From positions 1-17,154 of the forward strand of contig CAKTUS010000054.1 of assembly GCA_934621485.1 (NCBI GenBank): a stretch of 17,154 nucleotides of DNA, written 5' to 3'. Below, piece by piece: positions 1 to 6,826 of this stretch. The notes below the pieces were generated by a model, which saw only the letters and a list, made by a program, of their open reading frames with translations, ran no database searches and was not told the origin of the DNA. Each line of letters starts with the position of its first letter. Position 1 is the stretch's first letter. Position numbers and translations under genes: made by a program. Source of the DNA: an uncultured Clostridia bacterium (GTDB lineage Bacteria; Bacillota; Clostridia; Christensenellales; Aristaeellaceae).

Positions 1-321
1 AAAATTCGCGAATTTATCGCCAAGCTGGTTCGGGGCAAGCTGGACGACGGTCAGCTTAGCGACGCGCCCCTGACCCTGCGGGATATTACCCGGGTGTGCG
101 ATGTGTTTGCCACAGTGCTCAACGGCGTGTTCCACGAGCGCATTGAATACCCTGCCATCAGCCCCACGGCGGCGGCCCATGTGGCGGCGGCGCAGCAGGC
201 CCATTTACAGGCCAGCGAAAGCCCGGTGGAAAGCCGGGAGCTTCAGCCCAAGCCCCCTGCGGAGCCGAAGACGGACGAGGGAGACAAAACCGCCCCCACG
301 GAGGAGAGCGACGAAACATGA
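1..321 (+). CDS. PgpH/YqfF-type 7TM-HD cyclic-di-AMP phosphodiesterase, C-terminal end (5' truncated)
   Basis: Only the last 106 residues are in the window, open from base 1 in frame 1 to a TGA at 319-321. The segment reading KLDDGQLSDAPLTLRDI, then FATVLNGVFHERIEYP, matches the region after the HD domain in PgpH/YqfF membrane phosphohydrolases, which cleave cyclic di-AMP on the cytoplasmic side of the membrane. The HD catalytic residues and membrane helices lie upstream and cannot be checked. The final 50 residues or so form an Ala/Pro/Glu-rich, low-complexity tail that is probably disordered. The stop codon overlaps the next start (ATGA), so translation is probably coupled to the ybeY fusion gene. 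In many Firmicutes this gene sits directly upstream of ybeY, which supports the call. Confidence 0.85.
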   Translation, partial: KIREFIAKLVRGKLDDGQLSDAPLTLRDITRVCDVFATVLNGVFHERIEYPAISPTAAAHVAAAQQAHLQASESPVESRELQPKPPAEPKTDEGDKTAPTEESDET

Positions 322-1211
322 AGATAGACTGGGAGCAGCATGTACCGTTGAAGCCGGGCGTGCCCTTTGCCCTGGTGGCTGCCTGCTGTCAGGCGGCCGA
401 GGGCGTGCGCCTGCCGCTGGGCGTGCACCTGCTGCTGACGGACGACGCCTGCATTCATCAGGTGAATCAGCAGTACCGGGGCATTGACCGGGCCACGGAT
501 GTGCTTAGCTTTCCAGCAGTAAACTATCGCCCGGGTCATACTGCCCGCAACAGTGAAAAGCGGCTTCTGAGCGAGATGGACCCGGAAACGGGCGCGTGCA
601 TGCTGGGGGATATCCTGATCAGCTATGAGCACGCCAAGGCGCAAGCCGCCGAATACGGCCACAGCGTGCGCCGGGAATTGTGTTATCTGTTCGCCCACGG
701 GTTGTTTCACCTGATGGGCTACGACCATATGGAAGAAAGCGAACGAAAGGAGATGCGAGCAATGGAGGAGAAGGCCATGCACATGGCCGGGATTTCCCGG
801 GAGGACACCGCCCCCATGGCTACGGACGAGGAACTGCTGTCGCTGGCCCGCCAGGCCATGGAAATGAGCTACAGCCCCTACAGCCGCTATCCGGTGGGCG
901 CGGCGCTGCTTTGCAAAAACGGACGGGTATTCTTGGGCTGCAACATCGAAAACGCCAGCTTCGGCCTGACCAACTGCGGCGAACGCACGGCGGTGTTCAA
1001 GGCGGTAAGCGAGGGCGAGCGGGAGTTTGAAGCCATTGCCATCGCCTCTCGGGATTCCGCCCCCTGGCCCTGCGGCGCCTGCCGCCAGGTGCTCCACGAG
1101 TTTGCTCCGGAGCTTCGTGTGCTGGTTACCTGGGGCGATGGGCAAACGGATCAGGCTTCCCTGAAGCAGCTGCTTCCCCACGGCTTTGGCCCCAAGGATC
1201 TGCCCGATTAA
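318..1211 (+). CDS. ybeY-cdd: YbeY rRNA-maturation endoribonuclease fused to cytidine deaminase
   Basis: One 297-residue ORF carries two complete enzymes. Residues 1 to about 158 are YbeY, the metal-dependent endoribonuclease of 16S rRNA 3'-end maturation and ribosome quality control; the signature HGLFHLMGYDH supplies metal ligands His127, His131 and His137. Residues from about 168 to 297 are a full-length cytidine deaminase of the small, tetrameric type, which converts cytidine to uridine in pyrimidine salvage. Its motif NIENASFGLTNCGERTA contains Cys220 and catalytic Glu222, and PCGACRQV supplies zinc ligands Cys252 and Cys255. The two genes are usually separate, often with diacylglycerol kinase between them. 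The ATG overlaps the pgpH stop and has GGAGGAG 11 bases upstream. The frame is intact with no stop at the junction, so this is not a simple misread. An internal start at 816 could also yield free deaminase. Confidence 0.93.
   Translation: MKIDWEQHVPLKPGVPFALVAACCQAAEGVRLPLGVHLLLTDDACIHQVNQQYRGIDRATDVLSFPAVNYRPGHTARNSEKRLLSEMDPETGACMLGDILISYEHAKAQAAEYGHSVRRELCYLFAHGLFHLMGYDHMEESERKEMRAMEEKAMHMAGISREDTAPMATDEELLSLARQAMEMSYSPYSRYPVGAALLCKNGRVFLGCNIENASFGLTNCGERTAVFKAVSEGEREFEAIAIASRDSAPWPCGACRQVLHEFAPELRVLVTWGDGQTDQASLKQLLPHGFGPKDLPD
799..818 (+). promoter_or_regulatory. Possible internal ribosome-binding site and ATG at the YbeY/deaminase junction
   Basis: GGGAGG lies at 799-804 and an in-frame ATG at 816-818 (Met167 of the fusion), a spacer of 11 bases. 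Translation from here would give a 131-residue protein starting MATDEELL, which is the usual length and N-terminus of a stand-alone cytidine deaminase. The spacer is slightly long, and GGGAGG can occur by chance in GC-rich coding DNA. Confidence 0.4.
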
Positions 1212-1236
1212 GCAACCCAAAAGAAGGAGAACATTC

Positions 1237-2133
1237 ATGGACACATTCCATTCCGGCTTTATTGCCATTATCGGCCGCCCTAACGTGGGCAAAAGTACGC
1301 TGATGAACGCCATGATTGGCGAAAAGGTGGCCATTGTATCCAACCGGCCTCAGACTACCCGCAACCGCATCATGGGCATCTGTACCCAGGAGCACAGCCA
1401 GATGGTATTTTTGGATACGCCGGGCCTGCACACGCCCCGTACCAAGCTGGGCGAATACATGATGAAAACGGCGCGGGACGCTTTGCAGGGCATCGACGCC
1501 CTGATTGTGATGGTGGACGCCACTGCCGTTGGCAAGCAGGACCGGGCTGTGGCGGCAGACATGAGCCGGTACCCGGTAAAAAAGGTTCTGGTGCTGAACA
1601 AAATCGACCTGCTGCCCCGGGAAGAGCTGCTTTCACTGATTGCCGGCTTTGCCGATGCGGGTTATGACGATATCATGCCCATCAGCGCCCGAACCGGCGA
1701 CGGCCTGGAGGAGCTGAAAGCCCTGCTGACAAGCTACCTGCCGGAGGGCCCGCAGTACTTTCCGCCGGATGCGATTACCGACCAGCCCGAGCGGCTGATT
1801 TGCGCCGAGCTGATTCGGGAAAAGGCGCTGCGTCACTTGAAGGACGAGGTGCCTCACGGTATCGGCGTGGAAATGATGTCCATTCAGAAGATCAGCGACA
1901 ACCTGACGGAAATTCACGCCACCATTTATTGTGAGCGCCCGGCTCATAAGGGCATCATCATTGGCAGGCAGGGCGCTATGCTGAAAACCATCGGCCAGGA
2001 GGCCCGTCAGGACATTGAAACCCTGCTGGGAACCCATGTGCATTTGCAGCTGTGGGTAAAAGTGCGGGAAAACTGGCGCAACCGCATGGAAGACTTGCAT
2101 ACCTTGGGCTATGACGAACCCGGCAAGGACTGA
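1237..2133 (+). CDS. era: GTPase Era
   Basis: The 298-residue protein has the normal length of Era, an essential GTPase that binds the 3' end of 16S rRNA and assists assembly of the small ribosomal subunit. Visible GTPase motifs are GRPNVGKST (G1, residues 13-21), the switch-I region around PQTTRNRI (39-46), DTPGLH (G3, 60-65) and NKID (G4, 121-124). The C-terminal KH domain shows the RNA-binding GxxG loop in HKGIIIGRQGAML, about residues 237-249. The start at 1237 was chosen over an upstream in-frame start at 1186 because AAGAAGGAGA lies six bases before it and the protein then begins in the family's usual way. It lies 25 bases after the fusion gene and is probably co-transcribed. YbeY and Era both act in 16S rRNA maturation, so the neighbourhood is functionally coherent. 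The recO gene often found next is absent. Confidence 0.97.
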   Translation: MDTFHSGFIAIIGRPNVGKSTLMNAMIGEKVAIVSNRPQTTRNRIMGICTQEHSQMVFLDTPGLHTPRTKLGEYMMKTARDALQGIDALIVMVDATAVGKQDRAVAADMSRYPVKKVLVLNKIDLLPREELLSLIAGFADAGYDDIMPISARTGDGLEELKALLTSYLPEGPQYFPPDAITDQPERLICAELIREKALRHLKDEVPHGIGVEMMSIQKISDNLTEIHATIYCERPAHKGIIIGRQGAMLKTIGQEARQDIETLLGTHVHLQLWVKVRENWRNRMEDLHTLGYDEPGKD

Positions 2134-2161
2134 CCCGGCAGCCATCAAAGAAAAAGCAAAA

Positions 2162-2204
2162 CGGGCCGCCTTTTTCTGCAAGGGAAGAGGCGGCCCGCGT
2201 TTTG
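2162..2204 (+). terminator. Rho-independent terminator after era
   Basis: CGGGCCGCC (2162-2170) pairs perfectly with GGCGGCCCG (2189-2197), giving a 9-bp GC stem with an 18-base loop. The stem is followed by CGTTTTG, a short T tract. It lies 28 bases after the era stop and separates the housekeeping operon from the two-component genes. Confidence 0.7.
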
Positions 2205-2461
2205 TAGGAGCTTAAGTTTGCAAAAAGCGGTTCTCAAAAGCAGGGATTTGTCTAAAAAACGTTTTTTTAAATCGAAAGAAACATGCTTCGCTGATGCTGC
2301 TTCTTATGTTGACAGCGAATGCTTTCAAGTGACATCAAACAGGCAAAATGTCTACATTGGAATAGGACAAGATAAATCCCACATGGCCGAAAAACGGAAA
2401 AACCGCTATACTGAAATGGCTTTAATTACAGCCATCTTGTCTGAAGGGAGGCGAAAGCGGC
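2205..2461 (+). promoter_or_regulatory. AT-richer leader and promoter region of the two-component operon
   Basis: This gap has no credible gene and is visibly AT-richer than its surroundings. The best -10 box is TATACT at 2407-2412, with a weak -35 (TGGCCG, 2384-2389) 17 bases upstream, which would suit a promoter that needs an activator. A second possible pair is GTGACA (2329-2334) and TACATT (2353-2358). Just after the TATACT box, ATGGCT (2416-2421) and AGCCAT (2430-2435) form a 6-bp inverted repeat near the expected transcription start, a possible operator or leader hairpin. AGGGAGG at 2445-2451 is the ribosome-binding site of the kinase gene. No clear paired LytTR-binding repeats were found. 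Confidence 0.5.
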
Positions 2462-3844
2462 ATGTACGGCTCCCCCAAGACCCTGCCGGCGCAGGTTGGG
2501 CTTTGGACCCTGGTCGCCCTTTGCGGCTGCGCCTTGCTGATCACCCACTATGGCATGTGCGCCGTCATTGCCAAAAAGCCCTTTTGCCGGCGCGGGCTGC
2601 TTCTGGAAAGCCTGCTGATGATTCTGGAGCCCATTGCCGCTAAAAGCCTGGGCATGAACGCCTGGGTCAGCCTGGCTGCAATGGCCGCTTTTGCGCTGCT
2701 GATTTCCTCCGCTGTTTTTGAAATGCGCGGGTTGGAAATGGTGCTGTTGTCCATTAAGCTGATTGCCGGCTGGACGGTGATGGAAGTGGTGGTGACGGCG
2801 ATCATCCGCCCCCTGGTGGCCCTTGGGCTTCCGGTTAGCAATGTGGGCATCTTCACGCTGAAGGATTTTGCCAACCCCTGGAAGGATTTGTGCACGTTTG
2901 GCTTTGGCACGCTGGGCCAGTTGGCCATGGTGGGCCTCATCAAGCTGTTTCGCTGGCTGCGCGGCCTCACCCTGCTGCATCGAAAGGGCTGGCTGTATAT
3001 CAAAATTTATGTGCGCATGGTGGCGTTGGTGCTGCTGGGAGGCTGGTCCGTTTTTCTGGGCGGCCGGGCCTGGGGCCCTCGCTTTCAGTTGGGCGATTTT
3101 TCGGGCGAAAACGCGCAGTACCTGCTGTATACAGCGCTGGCGGCAGGCTTGTTTTTGGTGGCGGCCTCGTATTTTACTCAGGATTACCGCTACATCGATC
3201 AGCTGCGCAACAATGAAACGCTGGAAAAGCAGCATGCCCTTTCCACCTCCATGCTGCAAAACCTGCGCTACTTCCGCCACAACATGATTAACATGCTCTA
3301 CGGTCTGGAGGGCGTGATGCTCAGCGGCGATACCGAAGCCCTGCGCTCCTATTATCAGGAAATGGTGCGCCGCTGCGCGCTGGTGAACAACGAAAACATT
3401 GTATCGCTGGAGCGCGTGAGCGACCGGGCCGTGGCCGCCGTGCTGCTGCACGCCATCGACCGCGCCAGACAAAAGGAAATGCCCATAGCGCTGTATGTGC
3501 AGCAGGGGCTGGCGTCCGCCCGCGGGCTGGGCAGCGCGGAACTGTGCCAGATTTTGGGCGTGCTGCTGGACAATGCGCTGGAGGCTGCCCAACAGGCCAA
3601 GGAGCCGTATGTAGGGGTGGAAATGCGCAATGTGGACGGCATGGCGGAGGTCATTGTGAAAAACACCTACGGAGGGCAGGTGGACGCCGCGCTGCTGACG
3701 CAAGGCGGCCAAAGCACCAAAAACGGGCATATGGGCCAGGGTCTTTCCAGCTGCTATGACATTTTGAAACGCAGGCGCACCGCGTTTTTGAACTTTGACA
3801 TAGGCAGGCAGTATGTGCGCGCGCAGCTGCTGATGAAACGATAA
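2462..3844 (+). CDS. AgrC/LytS-like GHKL sensor histidine kinase
   Basis: This 460-residue membrane kinase has hydrophobic segments across roughly residues 12-240, consistent with six or seven membrane helices. A short helical region leads to the H-box YFRHNMIN, with predicted phospho-acceptor His273. The C-terminal ATPase is of the GHKL/HATPase_c_5 type: the N-box is LLDNALEAA (Asp370, Asn371), and a glycine-rich G-box, KNGHMGQGLS, lies at 420-429. The arrangement matches quorum-sensing and antibiotic-sensing kinases of the AgrC class. The ATG has AGGGAGG ten bases upstream. A LytTR regulator follows 13 bases after the stop, so the two form a cognate pair. No AgrB-like processing enzyme or peptide precursor was seen nearby, so the signal is unknown; the upstream neighbour is unrelated housekeeping DNA. 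Confidence 0.9.
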   Translation: MYGSPKTLPAQVGLWTLVALCGCALLITHYGMCAVIAKKPFCRRGLLLESLLMILEPIAAKSLGMNAWVSLAAMAAFALLISSAVFEMRGLEMVLLSIKLIAGWTVMEVVVTAIIRPLVALGLPVSNVGIFTLKDFANPWKDLCTFGFGTLGQLAMVGLIKLFRWLRGLTLLHRKGWLYIKIYVRMVALVLLGGWSVFLGGRAWGPRFQLGDFSGENAQYLLYTALAAGLFLVAASYFTQDYRYIDQLRNNETLEKQHALSTSMLQNLRYFRHNMINMLYGLEGVMLSGDTEALRSYYQEMVRRCALVNNENIVSLERVSDRAVAAVLLHAIDRARQKEMPIALYVQQGLASARGLGSAELCQILGVLLDNALEAAQQAKEPYVGVEMRNVDGMAEVIVKNTYGGQVDAALLTQGGQSTKNGHMGQGLSSCYDILKRRRTAFLNFDIGRQYVRAQLLMKR

Positions 3845-3857
3845 AAGGGGCTGGACC

Positions 3858-4595
3858 ATGATTCACTTTGTCCTGTGCGACGATAACCCACGGCATAACC
3901 AAACCCTGCGCACTCACCTGGAGGACATTCTGCCAAACCTGCCTGTGGAGGCGGACATCGCCCTGGTAACCACTTCGCCGGGCAAGGTGATTCGCTATGC
4001 CCAGGCCCCTCATGAGCAAACGGTGTTTTTGCTGGATTTGGTGCTGGAGCAGGAACAAAGCGGACTGGACGTGTGCCGGGCCATTCGGGAGGCGGACGAC
4101 CAGGCGCTGGTGATTTACGTTTCCGCCTATGCCGAGTATGCCATGGACTGCCTGGAAACCCACGCCTATGATTTTGTGCTCAAGCCCTATACCGCCGAGC
4201 GGCTGGAAAACGCCCTGCAGGACGCCGTGCGGGCCATGATTGCCCATAACGATATTGTGCCACTGCAGGTTACCTCCGGCAGCGTGACCCGGGTGCTGGA
4301 CCAGAAGGAGATATACTATCTGCAAACCCAGCGGGAGTATGTGACGGCATACACGTCCAGAGGCCCGATGACCTGGCATGAAAGCATGACGCGCCTGATG
4401 GACCGGCTGAACCCGGAATGGTTTGTTCGTATCCATAAAAGCTATACCATGAACCGCCTTCACCTGAAAAGCGTAGACGCAGCAACGCAGCAGGTTTCCC
4501 TGGAGGACGGTACGGTTTTGCCCATTTCGCGCCGCTGCCTGAAAGCCTTTGACAGCTTTTGTAAGAAGCAGGGAGACGCTCAGTCGGAGGAATAA
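3858..4595 (+). CDS. LytTR-family response regulator (AgrA/LytR type)
   Basis: The 245-residue protein has a receiver domain at about residues 1-125: the acidic pair in CDDN near the N-terminus, phospho-acceptor Asp60 in FLLDLVLE, and the conserved lysine in VLKPY (Lys109). A LytTR DNA-binding domain covers about residues 135-236, with the typical FVRIHKSYTMN segment at 189-199. Such regulators are phosphorylated by GHKL kinases and bind paired imperfect direct repeats upstream of targets. AAGGGG lies just before the ATG, and the gene follows the kinase by 13 bases, so both are surely one transcript. Target genes cannot be deduced from the window. Confidence 0.93.
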   Translation: MIHFVLCDDNPRHNQTLRTHLEDILPNLPVEADIALVTTSPGKVIRYAQAPHEQTVFLLDLVLEQEQSGLDVCRAIREADDQALVIYVSAYAEYAMDCLETHAYDFVLKPYTAERLENALQDAVRAMIAHNDIVPLQVTSGSVTRVLDQKEIYYLQTQREYVTAYTSRGPMTWHESMTRLMDRLNPEWFVRIHKSYTMNRLHLKSVDAATQQVSLEDGTVLPISRRCLKAFDSFCKKQGDAQSEE

Positions 4596-4679
4596 AGAAA
4601 AACGTTTGACGCAGCGCTTGGAAAACGCGCCGGCCGATAGCGAAGGACTGGCCCGTTGGGGCAAGCCCAAGGCCGTCCC

Positions 4680-5085
4680 AAAAGCTCGCCATAAGGCGAG
4701 CCCGGGTTGTCGAAAAACCCTCTGCGAGAGAGCGCGTCCAGGCATACGGCCGCGTTTGTTCGCAGGGAAAATGCCGCGGCATAAGGCTTGGGGCTTTGCC
4801 CCTAAAACCCCGGCAGGGGCAGTGCCTTCTGCGCCTCCACTTTTTGATGGCAAGCCCTCAGCCTGTCGAAAAAAACCTGGGAGGTATTGGAGGGCTACGG
4901 CCCTCCGATTTTGATTCCGAAACCGGCGGCGTGTACGTCGGTTTCGGCTGCCTTGCGCAGCAAGGCTTTCCTTATGCTCTTTGCCGCCCGGCCAGCCGCA
5001 GGCGAGCAGGCAAAGAGCGCTTCTCAGCAGAAAAGCTCGCCGCCTGGCGAGCTTTTTTGACGGCCTGAGGGCTTGCCGTCAGGGC
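4680..5085. repeat. Mosaic hairpin repeat, copy A
   Basis: The gap between the regulator and the convergent secreted-protein gene is made of modules that recur elsewhere in the window. Delta (4759-4845) contains the ATAAGGCTTGGGGCTTTGCC type segment and matches 9421-9513. Beta (4876-4966) contains three hairpins and is the inverse of 11305-11402 and 12968-13065. Alpha (4974-5070) contains CTCTTTGCC...GGCAAAGAG plus a terminator hairpin, and is the inverse of 11139-11222. A further 7-bp hairpin, GCTCGCC-ATAA-GGCGAGC, lies at 4684-4701. No gene is credible here; ORFs through it are repeat translations. Confidence 0.8.
5031..5058 (+). terminator. Strong, probably bidirectional intrinsic terminator
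   Basis: AAAAGCTCGCC (5031-5041) pairs over 11 bp with GGCGAGCTTTT (5046-5056) around the loop GCCT, and the T run continues to 5058. It lies between two convergent genes: 436 bases after the response-regulator stop, and 53 bases after the 3' end of the leftward operon, whose strand sees four T residues after the stem. It is part of repeat copy A, so the repeat appears to serve as the terminator here. Confidence 0.85.
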
Positions 5086-5110
5086 AACCCCTTTTGCGAT
5101 TTTGGAATGA

Positions 5111-5635
5111 TTAATCGGCGCTTATCCCTTGCAGCAGGCGGCTGAAAAAAACGGTCAAAGCGGCGTCTGCCGGCTGACGGACGTTGCGATAATAGGCGGT
5201 CAGATCCAACGCTTTGCCATCCTGCACGGCCTCGGCCAGCAGGTATTCTCCCTCTTCATCCTCCAAGCGGAATAAATAGAAGGGCAGATTGCCGCCCGGC
5301 AGGACGCACAAAAACTGAATCCGGCTGTCGCCGTAGCTGTCCAACATGTCCGCTACATAGGCGTTCTGTTCGTCCGGCGTGGCCTGGGCCAGGTCGGGCG
5401 TGCGGATGGTAAGCGGCAGCAGCGACACATCCACAATGCATTGCTTGTCGTAAAGCATCAGCAGCCATTGCCGGTCGGTGGTGCAGTCGTCCGCATAGGT
5501 TTCGTCGTCCAGGGTCAGGCTGGTTTCGTCATAGGTAAGGCGGAACAGGCCCGGTACGGCATACTGCGCCGCCAGGGCCGGAGGGGCCGTCAGCGCCAGC
5601 ACCCATGCCAGCGCCCATGCAAGCCAACGCTTCAC
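5111..5635 (-). CDS. Secreted protein of unknown function
   Basis: I do not recognise this 174-residue protein. It begins with a clear signal peptide: MKRW, a hydrophobic stretch of about 12 residues, then PPALA-AQ as a likely signal peptidase I site near residues 22-23. The mature part of about 150 residues is acidic, rich in Asp, Leu and Tyr, and has no repeats, Cys pair motif or lipobox. The start is GTG, chosen because GGGAGG lies nine bases upstream and the nearby upstream ATG runs straight into a stop. It follows the acetyltransferase gene by 26 bases and is probably the last gene of the leftward operon before the terminator at 5031-5058. Confidence 0.75.
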   Translation of the reverse strand: MKRWLAWALAWVLALTAPPALAAQYAVPGLFRLTYDETSLTLDDETYADDCTTDRQWLLMLYDKQCIVDVSLLPLTIRTPDLAQATPDEQNAYVADMLDSYGDSRIQFLCVLPGGNLPFYLFRLEDEEGEYLLAEAVQDGKALDLTAYYRNVRQPADAALTVFFSRLLQGISAD

Positions 5636-5661
5636 GCGGACATTCCTCCCTTCTGGGCAGG

Positions 5662-6321
5662 TTACCGACGGGAAATTACCTGGCCCCGGGCCTTGTAAAT
5701 GCTGTTGGCCGGTACCAGGCCGCGCACGCTGCTCAGGGGGTAGATTTGGCTGCCGCGACCTATCACCGTACCAGGGTTCAGCACGCTGTTGCAGCCCACC
5801 TCTACAAAATCGCCCAGCATGGCGCCCATTTTTTTCAGGCCGGTTTCCACCGCCTCGCTTTCGCTGCGAACCACGACCAGGGTTTTGTCGCTTTTCACGT
5901 TGGAGGTGATGGAGCCTGCTCCCATGTGAGCCCTGTAGCCCAGGATGCTGTCGCCCACATAGTTATAGTGGGGCGTTTGCACATTGTCGAACAGAATCAC
6001 GTTTTTCAGCTCCACGCTATTGCCCACCACGCAGTTTGCGCCCACCAGCGCCGAGCCGCGTACAAAGGCGCAGTGACGTACCTCCGTGCCTGCGCCGATG
6101 ATGCAGGGCGCGCCCAGATAGGCGGTGGGGGCCACCGCGGCGGTTTTGTGCACCCATACCTGGGGCGATACCTGGCGATATTCGCTCTCAGGCAGGGTTT
6201 CGCCCAGGGCAGCAATCATGGCCTTGATGCCGGACAGCGCCTCCCAGGGGTAGGTGAACTGGCGCAAATAGTCCGCCGCCAGGGTATGGGTAAGGTCATA
6301 CAAGTCCAAAATTGTGAACAT
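5662..6321 (-). CDS. Left-handed beta-helix acyltransferase resembling the GlmU acetyltransferase domain
   Basis: The 219-residue protein has many hexapeptide-like turns from about residue 58 to 200, the mark of a left-handed beta-helix acyltransferase. The stretch NSVELKN ... PHYNYVGDSILG ... HMGAGSITSN aligns by eye with the acetyl-transfer region of GlmU (VEVKNS ... HLSYLGDA ... NIGAGTITCNY), and His118 falls where GlmU has its catalytic histidine. GlmU's N-terminal uridylyltransferase half is missing; instead about 55 residues of helical sequence precede the helix. A sugar-phosphate or sugar-nucleotide acetylation role is plausible, but the substrate is unknown. The start at 6321 (MFTILDLY) is preferred over an in-frame ATG at 6363, because GGAAAGGAAAG lies eight bases upstream and the longer form would overlap the previous gene. 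Fourth gene of the operon. Confidence 0.8.
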   Translation of the reverse strand: MFTILDLYDLTHTLAADYLRQFTYPWEALSGIKAMIAALGETLPESEYRQVSPQVWVHKTAAVAPTAYLGAPCIIGAGTEVRHCAFVRGSALVGANCVVGNSVELKNVILFDNVQTPHYNYVGDSILGYRAHMGAGSITSNVKSDKTLVVVRSESEAVETGLKKMGAMLGDFVEVGCNSVLNPGTVIGRGSQIYPLSSVRGLVPANSIYKARGQVISRR

Positions 6322-6343
6322 TTCAGAGCTTTCCTTTCCGTTT

Positions 6344-6826
6344 TTATAGCTTGGAGCCTGCAATCAGCAAGCAGGCAAACATGCCCACGGCCCACAGGCC
6401 GAAAGCGCCCCACTTTAGCATAGCCAGCAGAGAAGAAAGGCGGGCCTGTTTCGGGGAGATTTCTCCCCGGCTGAGATGCAGCAGGCACAGCGTTTCCGAA
6501 AGGCCCAGCAGGGCGCGCAGCAGGGAAAGGCCGTACATGGCCAGCCGCACGGGCCGAAACGCCGCCGCCGTATTGTGGGCCACCGCCGCCAGGGCCGGGG
6601 CCAAAGCAATTTCCAGCGCCAGGCTGCACCACAGGAAGCTGCGGGCCGCCATTCCCGCCTTTTGAAAGCATGTCCGCAAATCATCGGCGTCATACTTCAG
6701 GCGGGCGTTAGGCCAGTCCGCCAGGCGGATGCTCATGCGCTTGGTTTGCCGCAGCATTATCAGCAGCAGCGCGCCCACGCAAACCAGGCTTGCATAGGAA
6801 ACCGCCTGCCATAGCGTTTGGTTCAT
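6344..6826 (-). CDS. Four-helix membrane protein of unknown function
   Basis: I do not recognise this 160-residue protein. Hydrophobic segments lie at about residues 8-25, 62-82, 92-110 and 133-156, so it is an integral membrane protein with probably four helices. A basic, polar stretch (about residues 28-58) between helices one and two includes LRQTKRMSIRL. No catalytic or transporter motif is visible. Its ATG overlaps the TGA of the upstream kinase gene (ATGA), and GGAGG sits inside the end of that gene, so the two are translationally coupled. The acetyltransferase gene starts 22 bases downstream. Constant coupling to those genes is the only clue to its role. Confidence 0.75.
   Translation of the reverse strand: MNQTLWQAVSYASLVCVGALLLIMLRQTKRMSIRLADWPNARLKYDADDLRTCFQKAGMAARSFLWCSLALEIALAPALAAVAHNTAAAFRPVRLAMYGLSLLRALLGLSETLCLLHLSRGEISPKQARLSSLLAMLKWGAFGLWAVGMFACLLIAGSKL

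Noticed and set aside
243..1343. Long minus-strand ORF of 366 codons, and similar ones at 2426-3859 and 3651-4853
   Set aside because: They lie opposite strongly supported genes; long antisense frames are expected in GC-rich coding DNA, and the products look like shadow translations rich in Gln, His and Ala.
2218..2643. 141-codon plus-strand ORF starting with TTG
   Set aside because: It overlaps the well-supported kinase start in another frame, spans the promoter region, and has no ribosome-binding site or recognisable domain.
4549..5068. Plus-strand ORFs of 90-121 codons after the response regulator
   Set aside because: They cross the repeat modules and a strong terminator, have odd composition, and overlap the regulator's 3' end.
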